This document shows, piece after piece, positions 7,887 through 15,975 of a stretch of 15,975 bases of DNA. How positions within the stretch are numbered: the first letter of the stretch is position 1; each line of letters begins with the position of its first letter. The translations under genes were made by a program, and so were the position numbers. The notes below the pieces were generated by a model. That model made no database searches. It was not told where the DNA came from and saw only the letters and a list, made by a program, of their open reading frames with translations. This DNA comes from Triparma columacea (Eukaryota; Sar; Bolidophyceae; Parmales; Triparmaceae), in assembly GCA_030267965.1 (NCBI GenBank), contig BRYA01000504.1, positions 495 to 16,469 on the forward strand, written 5' to 3'.

Positions 7887-8093
7887 GATGAAGGGAAATC
7901 GTAGTCCAGGTCATCATAGTCCAGGTCACTACACATACAACCCTCCCACTAACACACACACACACACCAACTCCGCCCACCTTCTTCCCCTCCATCCTCA
8001 TCCCGCAGCTCGCTTCGCTCGCCGCCCCCCACTTCTTCCCCTCATCCTTCCCGCGGCTCGCTTCGCTCGCCGCCGCTTCGCTCGCCGCCCCCA
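7887..8093 (+). repeat. dispersed repeat, copy 2 plus extra GC modules
   Basis: The first 150 bp or so match the 3' half of hydrolase intron 4. Two or three further modules follow (GCAGCTCGCTTCGCTCGCCG, GCGGCTCGCTTCGCTCGCCG, GCTTCGCTCGCCGCC). The right end stops 4 nt from the stop codon of the minus-strand LRR-HlyIII gene, so that gene's 3' UTR would be made of this element. The remaining 7798-7886 is AC-rich unique sequence with no gene. Confidence 0.85.
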
Positions 8094-10114
8094 TCAGAAC
8101 TTCCCGTCTAACTCTAGCACGTAGGAATACACTGCGATCCAATGGAAAATGGAGCCGGCCATGACAAAGCAGTGCCAAATGGAGTGATCGAGGTTGTTGT
8201 TGCGGACGAAAAAGGGGACCCCACAGGTGTAGCCTAGACCGCCGAGGATGAGGAGGGTGATTGCGTTGGGGGGGAGGCGCTCTGAGAGTTGCGGGAGGCA
8301 GCTCATAGCCGACCAGCCCATTGCAAGGTACATGGTGAGGGAGAACTTGGACTTATGCTTCCAGTTGATTGCAAACGCCTCCGTCATGACTCCGCAGAAG
8401 CAGCATAGCCACAGGAAGGCCAGCATGTACACGCCGAAGATCGGCTTGTCCGCGAAGGTGATGCCTAAGAAAGGGGTGTAACTCCCGGCGATGAGGATGT
8501 AGATAGCGGAGTGGTCGAGGATGGAGAATATATACTTGGTGTTCTTGAGCGCGAAGAAAGAGTGGTACAGCGTACTTGCGATGTACAGGCAAAGAAGGCT
8601 GCAACTGTACATGCGGCAGCAACGTTGCGCCAAAAAGCTGTAGGCCGTTGACTTCCTGCTCAAGGTAACGGCGCCTATCAGACAAAGGATGATGCCAACT
8701 CCGTGGGTCACGGCGTTCATAACCTCTTGCAAAATCATGTTGGCCTCAATGTCGATAATCATGCTCCCTCCCCCCCTCTCCTTCCTATCCGCCAGGTTTT
8801 GGGCCAGCCTGGTGATGCCCTGGTGCCCGATAGCATTGACCGAGAGGTTGATGTCGGCAAGCTTGTCGTTCTGAAAAGAGTTCGACGAGCGGTGTAGTGT
8901 GAGAACGTAAATATCACACGATGTGCCCGGTAATGCTCGAAATATTGTCGTCACAGTGCTTTCCTTCTATTCTGTATTTGATTTTCCATTCTCACCTCCT
9001 TGCAACCAACAACGAGTTCCCCAAAGGCCTCGGCTCCCACAGCGCCGATGTAACAACCTCGCATGGAAACGCTGGTCACGTTGAGGGCGCCGCAAAGGCC
9101 GCGTGCAATTTCCGTAGCGCCCACCTTGCCGACCTTGTTCCAATCCAAGCGCAACTCTTCTAAATTCCTCCAATCTTGCAAGCACTGCAGGGGGGGGGGG
9201 CGATATTAGTCAGTGAAAGTCATAATGTGGATGAAATTGTCGCAACATGTCTCCTCCTTCATTCCTCCCTCCTCGAAAGTTATAATGTGGATGAATTGTC
9301 GCAACATGTCTCCTCCTTCATTCCTCCCTCCTCCCTCCTCGCTCTTCCTCACCTTCCCCACCGCGACCCCGCCACTGCTCCTCACGCCCTTGACGTTGAG
9401 AGTCGGGAGCCTTCCTGCTCTGCTGCAGTGGCTGAGATCGAGCCTCTTGATAAAATTGAGGGTGGTGTTCTTGAAGGAATTGATTGTCTCCGAGAGGGCA
9501 AGCATGTCACGGTCATGGAAGGGGGGAGTCGGGCGGAGGTACATGAGGGTGAAGCGGAAGCAGCTATTGAATGAATGGGTTGGGGTGAGTTGGAGCGCGA
9601 TAAATTGAGGGTGGGAGGTTAGGTTGGGTCGCCAGTGTTGCGCATGCCCCACACTGGTGACTTCTTTACCACCCTTTTTCCTCTCTCACCTCAAGACTCC
9701 AGGGTTAGGCCTCGTGCCGTAGAAACGACAGACATCTAAGTAGTGCTGGAGTGGCTGGAGGGATACATCGGAGAGGTCCACCAAAGCTCTCATGGAACCA
9801 GGAGGGAGAGGCAATGATGGAGCTGAAAGTGTGGGATCGCAGTCAAGGCAGACCAGGGACCCGAGGTAGGACATGCCACGAAGGTGCGGAGACTGCCGAA
9901 ACATCGATGTGCCGCTTCGCCTGCCGCTTCGCCCCCTTTGTAAACCAGGTGATGACTGGGTTGATGATTGGGTAATGGAAGTCGAGAGGGGTGGATTGGA
10001 TTCTGTGGCTTCTGTCGGGGAAGGAGAAGATGTAGCACCATTCATGGTCCTAGTAGACCTAGATGAGCTCCTCCTAGACGCAGCTGACCTCGAGCGCCTA
10101 GACTGAGCAGGCAT
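8094..10114 (-). CDS. leucine-rich-repeat and hemolysin III (PAQR) fusion membrane protein
   Basis: Exons: 10114-9690, 9563-9353, 9184-8996, 8870-8094. Phases agree and give 533 residues. Residues 1-70 are a Ser/Arg-rich basic, probably disordered region. Residues about 85-300 contain LRR segments of the ribonuclease-inhibitor/NLR type, for example LEELRLDWNKVG, VTSVSMRGCYIG and LADINLSVNAIG. Residues about 315-530 form a hemolysin III/PAQR domain with about seven hydrophobic helices. It has EVMNAVTHGVG, LYHS (His378), LDHSAIYILIAGSYTPF (Asp394) and DHSIWH (His504/His508), the His/Asp set that binds zinc in this superfamily. PAQR proteins include hydrolase-like receptors; activity here is inferred only. 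The continuous reading through exon 4, which holds an LRR end and the first helix together, makes the fusion certain at gene level if the frame is right. Intron 2 holds a 60-bp tandem repeat. Confidence 0.85.
9216..9335 (-). repeat. 60-bp tandem duplication in intron 2 of the LRR-HlyIII gene
   Basis: The unit AAAGT(C/T)ATAATGTGGATG, with CAACATGTCTCCTCCTTC and ATTCCTCCCTCCTCG, occurs at 9216-9275 and 9276-9335. The copies differ by a substitution and a one-base deletion. Both lie between the acceptor at 9185 and the donor at 9352. Confidence 0.9.
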
Positions 10115-10755
10115 TTTGGGCTTTCGATGATGATGAGAATCCCAATTCCTGGAAATGGAGGGTTGACAGGTGATTTGCGCTTTCCAACAAGGTGATTAGG
10201 TTACGAGCGGAGTGGGGAAAGTCCAGAAGTTGGTTTTATGACGCAGAGTGCACGGCGGAAAAATTGATTTTTTTGGCTTGTTTTGAGAAAAATTCAAACA
10301 CTCTCAAAATCATAAATTGTTAATTGATTATCTAATCATCCTCAATTTTAAATTTTAGTCCTATGTGTTAAACAGGGGAAAAAAATATTTTTAAAATTTA
10401 TTGAAATTAAATTTTGGATCTTCATGATTTCGCCAATTTACATTTTGTTAGTAATAATATATAATTTTGGTATTTTAATGTCGACAACATTTAACTATGA
10501 AATATTTTTAATATATTTTTCGATGATGTCTTGTGTTATCAGAATTCATTCAAATTATTCAAAAATGATCAAACTATATCTACTTGTGTCCCTAAAAGAT
10601 TCAAAGTTTAGAAGCACAGTCAAAATTTAGAACGTGTTTGACAGTGTTACGTTGACGAATGGACGCTTGGTAGTAGTCGAAAGTCACACTGGGTACATGC
10701 CAGTCATGACAAAATTGTGATTATGCAGTTTTGGTACAAAGTTATGTGGTTTTTT
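10115..10755. other. 641-bp intergenic region
   Basis: No supported gene. The part nearest 10115 should hold the promoter of the LRR-HlyIII gene; I see no clear TATA box there. The part nearest 10755 should hold the 3' UTR of the PHD gene. The centre is the AT-rich island listed separately. The ordinary composition returns at about 10640. Confidence 0.6.
10255..10640. other. AT-rich island
   Basis: About 385 bp made largely of A and T, with runs such as AAAAAAATATTTTTAAAATTT, while flanking DNA is C/G-rich. A 68-codon open frame (10424-10630, +) gives a hydrophobic Ile/Tyr/Leu-rich product with no domain I recognise. Codon content there simply mirrors the AT bias. Possible origins are organellar DNA inserted in the nucleus, a decayed mobile element, or a matrix-attachment or nucleosome-free region. 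Confidence 0.7.
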
Positions 10756-13414
10756 TCACTTCACCTCTTCTTCTTCTTCCTCCTCCTCCTCGTCGTCCTC
10801 CTCCCCCTCCCCACTACCCTCCTCTTCTTCTTCCTCCTCCTCCATCACCTTAGTAACCTTCTTCCTCTTTGGTCCCGGGCTCCAGCTCTCCATTCCTTTC
10901 CCCCCCTCCCCAAGGACTTTGACCCTCCCCTCCTCCGTGAGGCTCCCGAACATGCTGTCGTTCAGCTTCGTGTAGTCTACCGCCTTCCTCCTCCTCTTGC
11001 CAGCCACGATGTTGTTCTCGTCAAAGTCCCCCATACCGTCCAAGTTCATCTTGTGAGGGTCCGTGATCCTCAGTCCTCCTTCCCCCTCCATCACCGCCGC
11101 AGCTGCCGCCGCCGCCTTCCTCTCCTCAAGCTGGAACTCAACCACCATCCCCTGAGTTTCCTTCGCCTCGTAGACCAGCCTCTCCCCGTCCTCCCACATC
11201 ACCTCATACTCGTCCTGAATGCAGCCGAAAGGGGAAGAAATTGAGTTAGCGAAGAAGTATAATTGCGCCCTCCCCCCCCCCCCCGGCTTGTATCTCCCAT
11301 CTCCCCCTTCTCACCTCCTCGTCGTCCCACCTAATGATCTTCCCCTTCCACCCCTCCCTCCACACCCCCCTCCCTAGATCCCCCTCCCCTCCCCTTAGCT
11401 TCATCGCCCTCGTGACCTTGACGTCCCCCCCCCCATCGTCGGACTCCACGTCGCTAAGTGCCGCTAGCTCCTTCTTGCCTCCCCCCTTTGAGTCGAAGAC
11501 CCCTTCCTCATCTGAATCATCAGAACTCTCCGAGCCTCCCCCTTCAGACTCGCCCCCCTCGCTCCCCCCAAAGTCCTCGTCGTCGCTTTCATCCTCTTCC
11601 TCCTCCTCTTCCATATCCCCCCCCCCCCCCCCTCCCCCCCTCCCTCCCCCCATGTACTCCTTGCAAAGTTCCTCATCATGCCCAGCCTTCACCGCCTCCT
11701 TCGCCTTCCTCCACTCCTCCTCAACCCCCTCGAAGACCATTTCCGGCTCCGACCACTTCAGCTTCGGGGGCCGCGGGCTCCGTGGGCTACGCCCCGGGCT
11801 TCTAGCCCCCTTCTTCCTAGGGCTAAAGGTGGTGGGGGTGGGGTCTTAGTTACACGATGTTATATACACCGCTTTGTCCCCCTCTCCCCCCCCCCCTCTC
11901 TCTCACCTGTTGATTTCCCACCCTCCCCCTCCCCCCCCCTGCCAGTATTCCTCTTGGCACGCCCATAGCATTTCCCCTCTAGTCTCACAAAGCGGGCACA
12001 TCCAGTCCTCCTCTTCCCCCCACCCTTCCTTATCTTCCTTACTTATTCTCGGTTCCAGACAGTTCTGATGGAACGCTCTGAAGCACCCGAAGCCGTCGCA
12101 CATAAGTAGGTCATTATCGTCCGTACCAACCTCGCTCCTACATCCGCAGCATGCGACGGCGTCGACGGAGATTCCTGAACCGTCGTCGTCGAGGGAGTCG
12201 AACCTGGGCTCACCGTTCCTAGGCGAAGAGGTTATGTAGCGGTCGAGACCGACCACGATTCGACGGACCTCGAGCTTATCACGGGAGGCTTTCTCACGAG
12301 CAGCGAGGAGCTCGCTAGGGCACTTTCCCTAGGGGTTGGGGGGGAGGGGGATTTTGAAATTTTAGGCGTTAGCGTTGGGTGATTTATTAGTTTTTAACCC
12401 GTTTTTTACATTTGTAGTGTCCGGTTTGAAACCTTTGACATCGATTCTCTTGTAAGGAACCATATAGACTTCTGACAACGTTGGAATAGTAGTCTTTCAA
12501 ATTACAAATGTCCCTCAAATGTCCCTCAAATCCCCCCCCCCCCCCCGCCGCCTTCTCACCTTGCTAAGCAGTACCTGGCTCCTCCTTGTTTCCGTGTACG
12601 CCCTAACCACGTCCTCCGCATTAATAGCCGCCCTCAATTTCGCCTTCATCCTCCTCAGAAGTTTGTCCATCTCATCCCTGACCCCGTTGGCGTCTACCAG
12701 TATCTTGACGTCTGAGTAGCTAGCCGCATCACCGATCCTCTCGACTACCATCTTGGCACTTTTATCGATGGCAGCGTCAACCCTACTGAGCTTACCAGAC
12801 TTCCCCCCCCCACCCCTGGTCTTTTTGCTTTTGGATATTTGCTGAAGGACAAGCTGGGAGGTGCAGTGGCTGCACCTCCAATCCTCCCCCGCCCGGGGCA
12901 TTACGAACACTGGGGGGTAGAGGCACATTTGGTGGAATGAACCTTCCCCCTGGGTGGGTTGTGATTTTGAAGTGGTTGTGGGTGCTGTTTGTTTGACAGA
13001 GGGGTGCAAGCAGTGGCAGATGACGTTGTTGTTGTTGTCATCGTCATTGTCATCATCATTGTCATCGTCGTCCTTATTTATAGTTGTAGTTGTAGTCGTG
13101 TATCCATCACACAATAATATATCATTATCTACTGAATAAAGTTCATTGCAATTATCATTATTATCATCATCATCCTTGTTGTTGTTGTTCGAAGGAATAG
13201 GTAATGATGAGTGAATAGAAGAAGGAGGAGGAGAGGATTGAGGAGAGGATTGAGGAGAGGATGAAGAGGATGGAATAATGGAGGAGGGAATCATCGTCGA
13301 GGATATCTTTTTCTCTTTCTCTACGTCATTTATCACATTTATACGATTACAATGATATATATTCATCTTTGTATCACCTTTACCACATGCTAGGCATTTA
13401 ATATCGTTATCCAT
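10756..13414 (-). CDS. double PHD-finger acidic chromatin protein, four exons
   Basis: Exons: 13414-12560, 12328-11907, 11822-11315, 11214-10756. Phases agree and give 747 residues. PHD finger 1 is spread over residues 7-184: C7/C10, LLCDG (C102), C133 or C135, FHQMC (H161/C164) and WRCSHC (C181/C184). It is interrupted by Ser/Pro and Asp/Asn repeat inserts. PHD finger 2 is compact: C345/C348, LLMCDG (C362), C367, FHQNC (H372/C375) and WMCPLC (C396/C399). Then follow SP-rich basic repeats (about 432-445), a strongly acidic Glu/Asp/Ser segment, and DDEEDEYEVMWEDGERLVY, which looks like a Tudor-type strand pair. GKRRRKAVDYTKLND comes later, and the protein ends in poly-Glu. PHD fingers read histone H3 tails; acidic tracts suit histone binding. 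Nuclear location is inferred. The intact first codon follows an AT-rich leader. Confidence 0.85.
13020..13290 (-). repeat. trinucleotide-rich low-complexity tract inside PHD finger 1
   Basis: GTTGTTGTTGTCATCGTCATTG-like triplets (13026-13075), a TTGTTGTTGTT run near 13180 and GGAGGA/GAGAGGATTGA repeats (13225-13265) encode Asp/Asn-rich, Asn and Ser/Pro stretches. They fall between zinc ligands, so finger length can change without loss of frame. Confidence 0.75.
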
Positions 13415-13692
13415 CTATTTAATGAGACTTTCTTTCTTTTTTCACCTTTTTCCCCCACTCAGATCAGTTCCCTGGGAAGAGCTGGCTTGGTTTTTAAATT
13501 TACGATTCGGGCCGCCAGCAAGCTTCATCCCGGATTCAGGACTTAGGAATTCCTACCCATACTTTCCTTCACCATTTTTTTGAGAAGGGTGTGAAAACGT
13601 ACTTAATAAAAGTTCAACGTCTCCCATCCCATATCAGAAAAACACTCATGTATGTACATCCTCCCCCCCCCCCTCCCCTCAAACCCCCCCCA
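13415..13692 (-). promoter_or_regulatory. upstream region of the PHD gene with a small upstream ORF
   Basis: Between the PHD gene and the next minus-strand gene. An upstream ORF of 28 codons (13528-13442, MKLAGGPNRK...) ends 27 nt before the PHD start. The distal part, 13650-13692, is C-rich and would be the 3' flank of the GNAT-like gene. No TATA box is convincing. Confidence 0.35.
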
Positions 13693-14529
13693 TCATAAAT
13701 CCCCCACCAATGCCCACTTAGCTTCCCCCCCCCCAATCCCCTTTCCATCCCTCCCCTTCACCCCCCCCTCCCCTTCAACCCTCCCTCTCGCCTGTTCCCT
13801 CCACCTCTCCCCCCTAACGTACTTCGACCTAACCGCAACCTCCCTCCCCCCCTCCCACCCCTCTCCCCCCTCAACGTACTTTATACCCTGACTCTTCGCC
13901 CCAGTGTCGCTCCATATACCCAAGGCCTTACCCCCTGTATTATCTACCTCAATAGCACCGTTATCACCCCTCCTAACAGACACGGTTACCACGCCCTTAC
14001 CTGGGAGGTCGGGGGTGAAACCGAGGGACATTAAAGACATGGCTAATAACGGTTTACGGACACGACATGTCAAGGGAGTGAGATTAGATATGGAACAGAG
14101 GTCAAGCCAAATTGAAATGTAGAACGAAGAGGAACCGGTGCCGCGGAGGTTAGGGGGAATCGTACATCCTATAAGTGTGGAGGTTGAGCGATCCGGGGTT
14201 GGTGAGGAGAGGTTTATCGTGCATTTTAGGGATCCTGTATTAGGGTCATGGAAGGTTAGTTCTCTGCCTCCTTGGGTGGGCTGGATGGCGAGGTAGGAGG
14301 GGTGGGGGGGGGAGGGGATGTAACTGAAGGGGAGGGAGAGGGAGGCGCGATGATCGTGGAGGAGACGGGAGGGGAGGGTTGAGGTGTGGAGGGGGAAGAG
14401 GGAGGGGAAGGAGGGGAAGGGGGGGAGGGGGGAGGGAGGGGGGGAGAGGGAAATTGTTAGGGGGAGGAGGAAGAGGAGGAGGAATAGGAGGTGGAGGAGG
14501 TGGTAGTAATGGTGGGAGGGAGGGAGCAT
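13693..14529 (-). CDS. GNAT-like acetyltransferase-fold protein with signal leader
   Basis: Single exon, 278 residues. Residues 11-28 are a hydrophobic leader (LLHLLFLLLFLLPLTISL), followed by a Pro/Ser/Phe-rich stretch, so secretion or plastid import is likely. The core has TLIGCTIPPNLRGTGSSSFY (118-137), whose P-x-x-RGTGS resembles the acetyl-CoA loop of GNAT enzymes (R/Q-x-x-G-x-G/A). It is followed by an amphipathic helix WLDLC, then KPLLAMSLMSLGF (159-171), the usual helix before the GNAT C-terminal strand. A plant and algal plastid family with PPELRG and KPLL-LGF shows the same order; I recall it but cannot confirm it. Substrate is unknown. The C-terminal 60 residues are Gly/Glu/Arg-rich and poorly conserved-looking. 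The N-terminal part is low complexity at DNA level (G-rich on +). Confidence 0.62.
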   Translation of the reverse strand: MLPPSHHYYHLLHLLFLLLFLLPLTISLSPPPSPLPPFPSFPSLFPLHTSTLPSRLLHDHRASLSLPFSYIPSPPHPSYLAIQPTQGGRELTFHDPNTGSLKCTINLSSPTPDRSTSTLIGCTIPPNLRGTGSSSFYISIWLDLCSISNLTPLTCRVRKPLLAMSLMSLGFTPDLPGKGVVTVSVRRGDNGAIEVDNTGGKALGIWSDTGAKSQGIKYVEGGEGWEGGREVAVRSKYVRGERWREQARGRVEGEGGVKGRDGKGIGGGEAKWALVGDL

Positions 14530-14620
14530 GAGGGGAAAGAAACGAAGGGAAAGGAGTGTCGGTAGTTTTATTTTATTTTGTGTGGGAAGGGGGGAGGAGA
14601 GGGATTAATAGAGGTTTTGG

Positions 14621-14626
14621 TATATA
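14621..14626 (-). promoter_or_regulatory. TATA-like element for the GNAT-like gene
   Basis: TATATA, 92 bp upstream of the ATG at 14529, in the divergent spacer 14530-14739. Spacing suits a 5' UTR of about 60 nt. Match and position only. Confidence 0.35.
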
Positions 14627-14665
14627 CGTTAACTTTCACGGGAAGGTTGAATGTTGAATTAATCG

Positions 14666-14672
14666 TATAAAT
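14666..14672 (+). promoter_or_regulatory. TATA box for the 14740 gene
   Basis: TATAAAT lies 68-74 bp upstream of the ATG at 14740 in a locally AT-rich spacer. It would give a 5' UTR of about 40 nt. Together with the minus-strand element it makes this spacer a small bidirectional promoter. Confidence 0.45.
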
Positions 14673-14739
14673 GGGGTAATAAATGGGGGTCCTTTGATTT
14701 TCCAAATTTTACTTCACTCTAATAAACCACATTTAGGTT

Positions 14740-15495
14740 ATGTTTACACTTACTGAACTATTATTCAATAAATTGGCCGATAAGGATAAAGATAAGGATA
14801 AGAAAGGGAATGACGACAAATCTGTAAAAACACCAGGTGAGGCTTATTTATTCCCATCCAAACCATCCCGTCGACTTCATGTACGCCCATATGCCCATTT
14901 ATTCCTCTCTCAAACACTTTACATCCATTAAAAACAATCACACACACCTAACACTAATTACACACCACCTTCACTGTCCTTACGCCCTATAGTATCCACA
15001 ACACCTCAAAACATCTCATGCCTCGTCACTTTTGGTTCCTCCCCAACTCCCACCACCTTCCCTCTCCTCCCCTTCTACGTTACGCTCCTCCGAGCAATCA
15101 TTGGGACCTTCCTCGGTTTCTCCCTCGCCACCCGTGGCGTGAACGGCAGCAGTGGTCTGCTCCTCGGTCTGGGAATGACCATGAACCTGCCTCAACTCTA
15201 CGTCGAGAGGTTCCTAAAGATAGACGCTGAGCTCTGGGCCGAGAACCTCACCATGTTCACAGGCTTCCCCGCCGGCGCTGGCATGCTCGTCCTTACCTGG
15301 ACCGTCTTCCACTCCTCCTCCCCCGAGGGAGCTGCGTACCTAGTAGACGCTGCCAAGGCTGCAGCGCTTGGGAAGCTGGCGAGGGAACTGGAGGAGGAGA
15401 TGGGGGAGACGGGGGAAACTGCGGAGGGGGGGGGGGAGGAAGGACAGGAATTCAACGCAGGCCAAGGGACGACAGCAGGGGACGACGAGTTCTGA
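14740..15495 (+). CDS. multi-pass membrane protein of unknown family, two exons
   Basis: Exons 14740-14836 and 14993-15495 give 199 residues. The split codon G|TA restores Val33, and the acceptor CCCTATAG at 14985-14992 is the one that keeps phase. The N-terminus is charged, with a Lys-Asp repeat (KDKDKDK, 15-21). Hydrophobic segments lie at about 55-78 (PLLPFYVTLLRAIIGTFLGF), 84-98 (Gly-rich, GLLLGLGMTM) and 118-138. The C-terminal 50 residues are an acidic Glu/Gly helix and tail. I do not recognise the family. Two or three helices and charged ends would suit a small organelle or ER membrane protein. The gene converges on the transporter gene with 126 bp between stops. A G homopolymer in the coding tail (about 15425-15436) is a likely site of length variation. 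Confidence 0.68.
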
Positions 15496-15621
15496 GTTTT
15501 TCTTCTAATTTTAATTTAGCGGTTCAGCACATAGAGAACATTTCAAACAAGCTTTTCTTACACACAGAAATACCTTTACGCGGGACGAAACAAACGCGGC
15601 TTCTCACTCCCCATTCTGACC

Positions 15622-15944
15622 TCAATCCACCTCCCCGTAAATGATCCACCCCGCTAAAGTCGCCCATCCCGTGATGGTAAATATGCTCATAATATAGTGC
15701 GGTATGTACGCGTACGCTAGCGCCCCCGCCATGTCCTGCACCCCCAGCTGGTTCAGGCTGACGATCATCATCTGGGCGCTCGGCGCCGCCGCCTCCACCG
15801 ATATTATCAGCCGGATCAGCCGCTCGGAGGAGTCCACCACGCCCACCCGGACGAGGAGGTTCTCGATGGATATCACCACCCCCGGCATTACCACGAGCCT
15901 TATCAGGCTGTGCAGGAACATGCTCCTAACGTGAGGTCTAGTTG
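15622..15944 (-). CDS. auxin-efflux-carrier (AEC/PIN-like) family transporter, last exon, partial
   Basis: The terminal exon is read from a likely acceptor (ACCAATAG, ending at 15945) to the TGA/TAA-type stop at 15622. The rest of the gene lies beyond the window. The product has RLVVMPGVV, a helix with VEAAAPSAQMMIVSLNQLG, and two more hydrophobic segments ending GWATLAGWIIYGEVD. The order of a basic residue before a Pro-containing helix, then EA..P.A, then closing helices, is the C-terminal half of AEC/PILS-type membrane carriers. The substrate is unknown; in algae these are not necessarily auxin carriers. The chosen acceptor leaves a phase-1 junction, which cannot be checked without the upstream exon. 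Confidence 0.68.
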
Positions 15945-15975
15945 CTATTGGTTTCTTCTCCCCCCCCCCCTCAAC

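Noticed and set aside
8248..8897. + strand and alternate-frame ORFs over the HlyIII exon
   Set aside because: The minus-strand frame carries all HlyIII/PAQR motifs; the others are shadows.
10424..10630. 68-codon hydrophobic frame in the AT-rich island as a gene
   Set aside because: Composition alone explains the Ile/Leu/Tyr-rich product; there is no domain and no splice or promoter support.
11334..11849. 171-codon Ser/Pro-rich frame on the + strand
   Set aside because: It is the complement of acidic Glu/Asp/Gly codons of the PHD gene, whose model has phase-consistent introns and zinc ligands.

Overview
This window is nuclear DNA from a eukaryote, most likely a unicellular photosynthetic protist. 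I favour a stramenopile alga of the bolidophyte/pelagophyte type, but only as an inference from style. Genes are small, closely spaced, on both strands and rich in introns. The 18 introns I could place are short (63-311 nt), and 17 of the 18 begin with GTGAG. Two proteins carry an N-terminal hydrophobic leader that fits secretory or secondary-plastid import. Homopolymer C/G runs are everywhere, coding sequence included.

Layout: (1) 222-326 (+), probable last exon of a gene lying mostly outside the window. (2) 793-3896 (+), a nine-exon alpha/beta-hydrolase with a myristoylation-type N-terminus. (3) 4246-5772 (-), a three-exon coiled-coil protein. (4) 5971-6570 (-), organellar ribosomal protein bL9. 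(5) 6810-7581 (+), a two-exon leader-bearing DUF1824-like protein, divergent from bL9. (6) 8094-10114 (-), a four-exon fusion of leucine-rich repeats to a seven-helix hemolysin III/PAQR membrane domain. (7) 10756-13414 (-), a four-exon acidic chromatin protein with two PHD fingers. (8) 13693-14529 (-), a leader-bearing GNAT-like protein. (9) 14740-15495 (+), a two-exon membrane protein of unknown family. (10) 15622-15944 (-), the last exon of an auxin-efflux-carrier-type transporter running off the window. All exon junctions inside complete genes keep frame and phase, which is the main support for the models. The genes do not form one pathway; they look like ordinary neighbouring housekeeping, plastid, membrane and chromatin genes.

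The most unusual content is non-coding. A GC-rich module with core CTCGCTTCGCTCGCCGCC recurs in five introns of the hydrolase gene, in an intron of the opposite-strand coiled-coil gene, and in both convergent intergenic regions. All clear copies point the same way on the + strand. In most copies the GCC-rich right end lies within about 0-30 nt of an exon edge: a 3' splice site, a 5' splice site, a stop codon, or a duplicated terminal exon. One longer copy (about 150 bp, nearly identical) occurs both in hydrolase intron 4 and beside the 3' end of the LRR-HlyIII gene. Separately, the 3' ends of two + strand genes (hydrolase and DUF1824-like) are tandemly duplicated, stop codon and presumed poly(A) region included. 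Together these suggest an introner-like or recombination-prone repeat family that shapes introns and gene ends. An AT-rich island (about 10255-10640) has a very different base composition from its surroundings.
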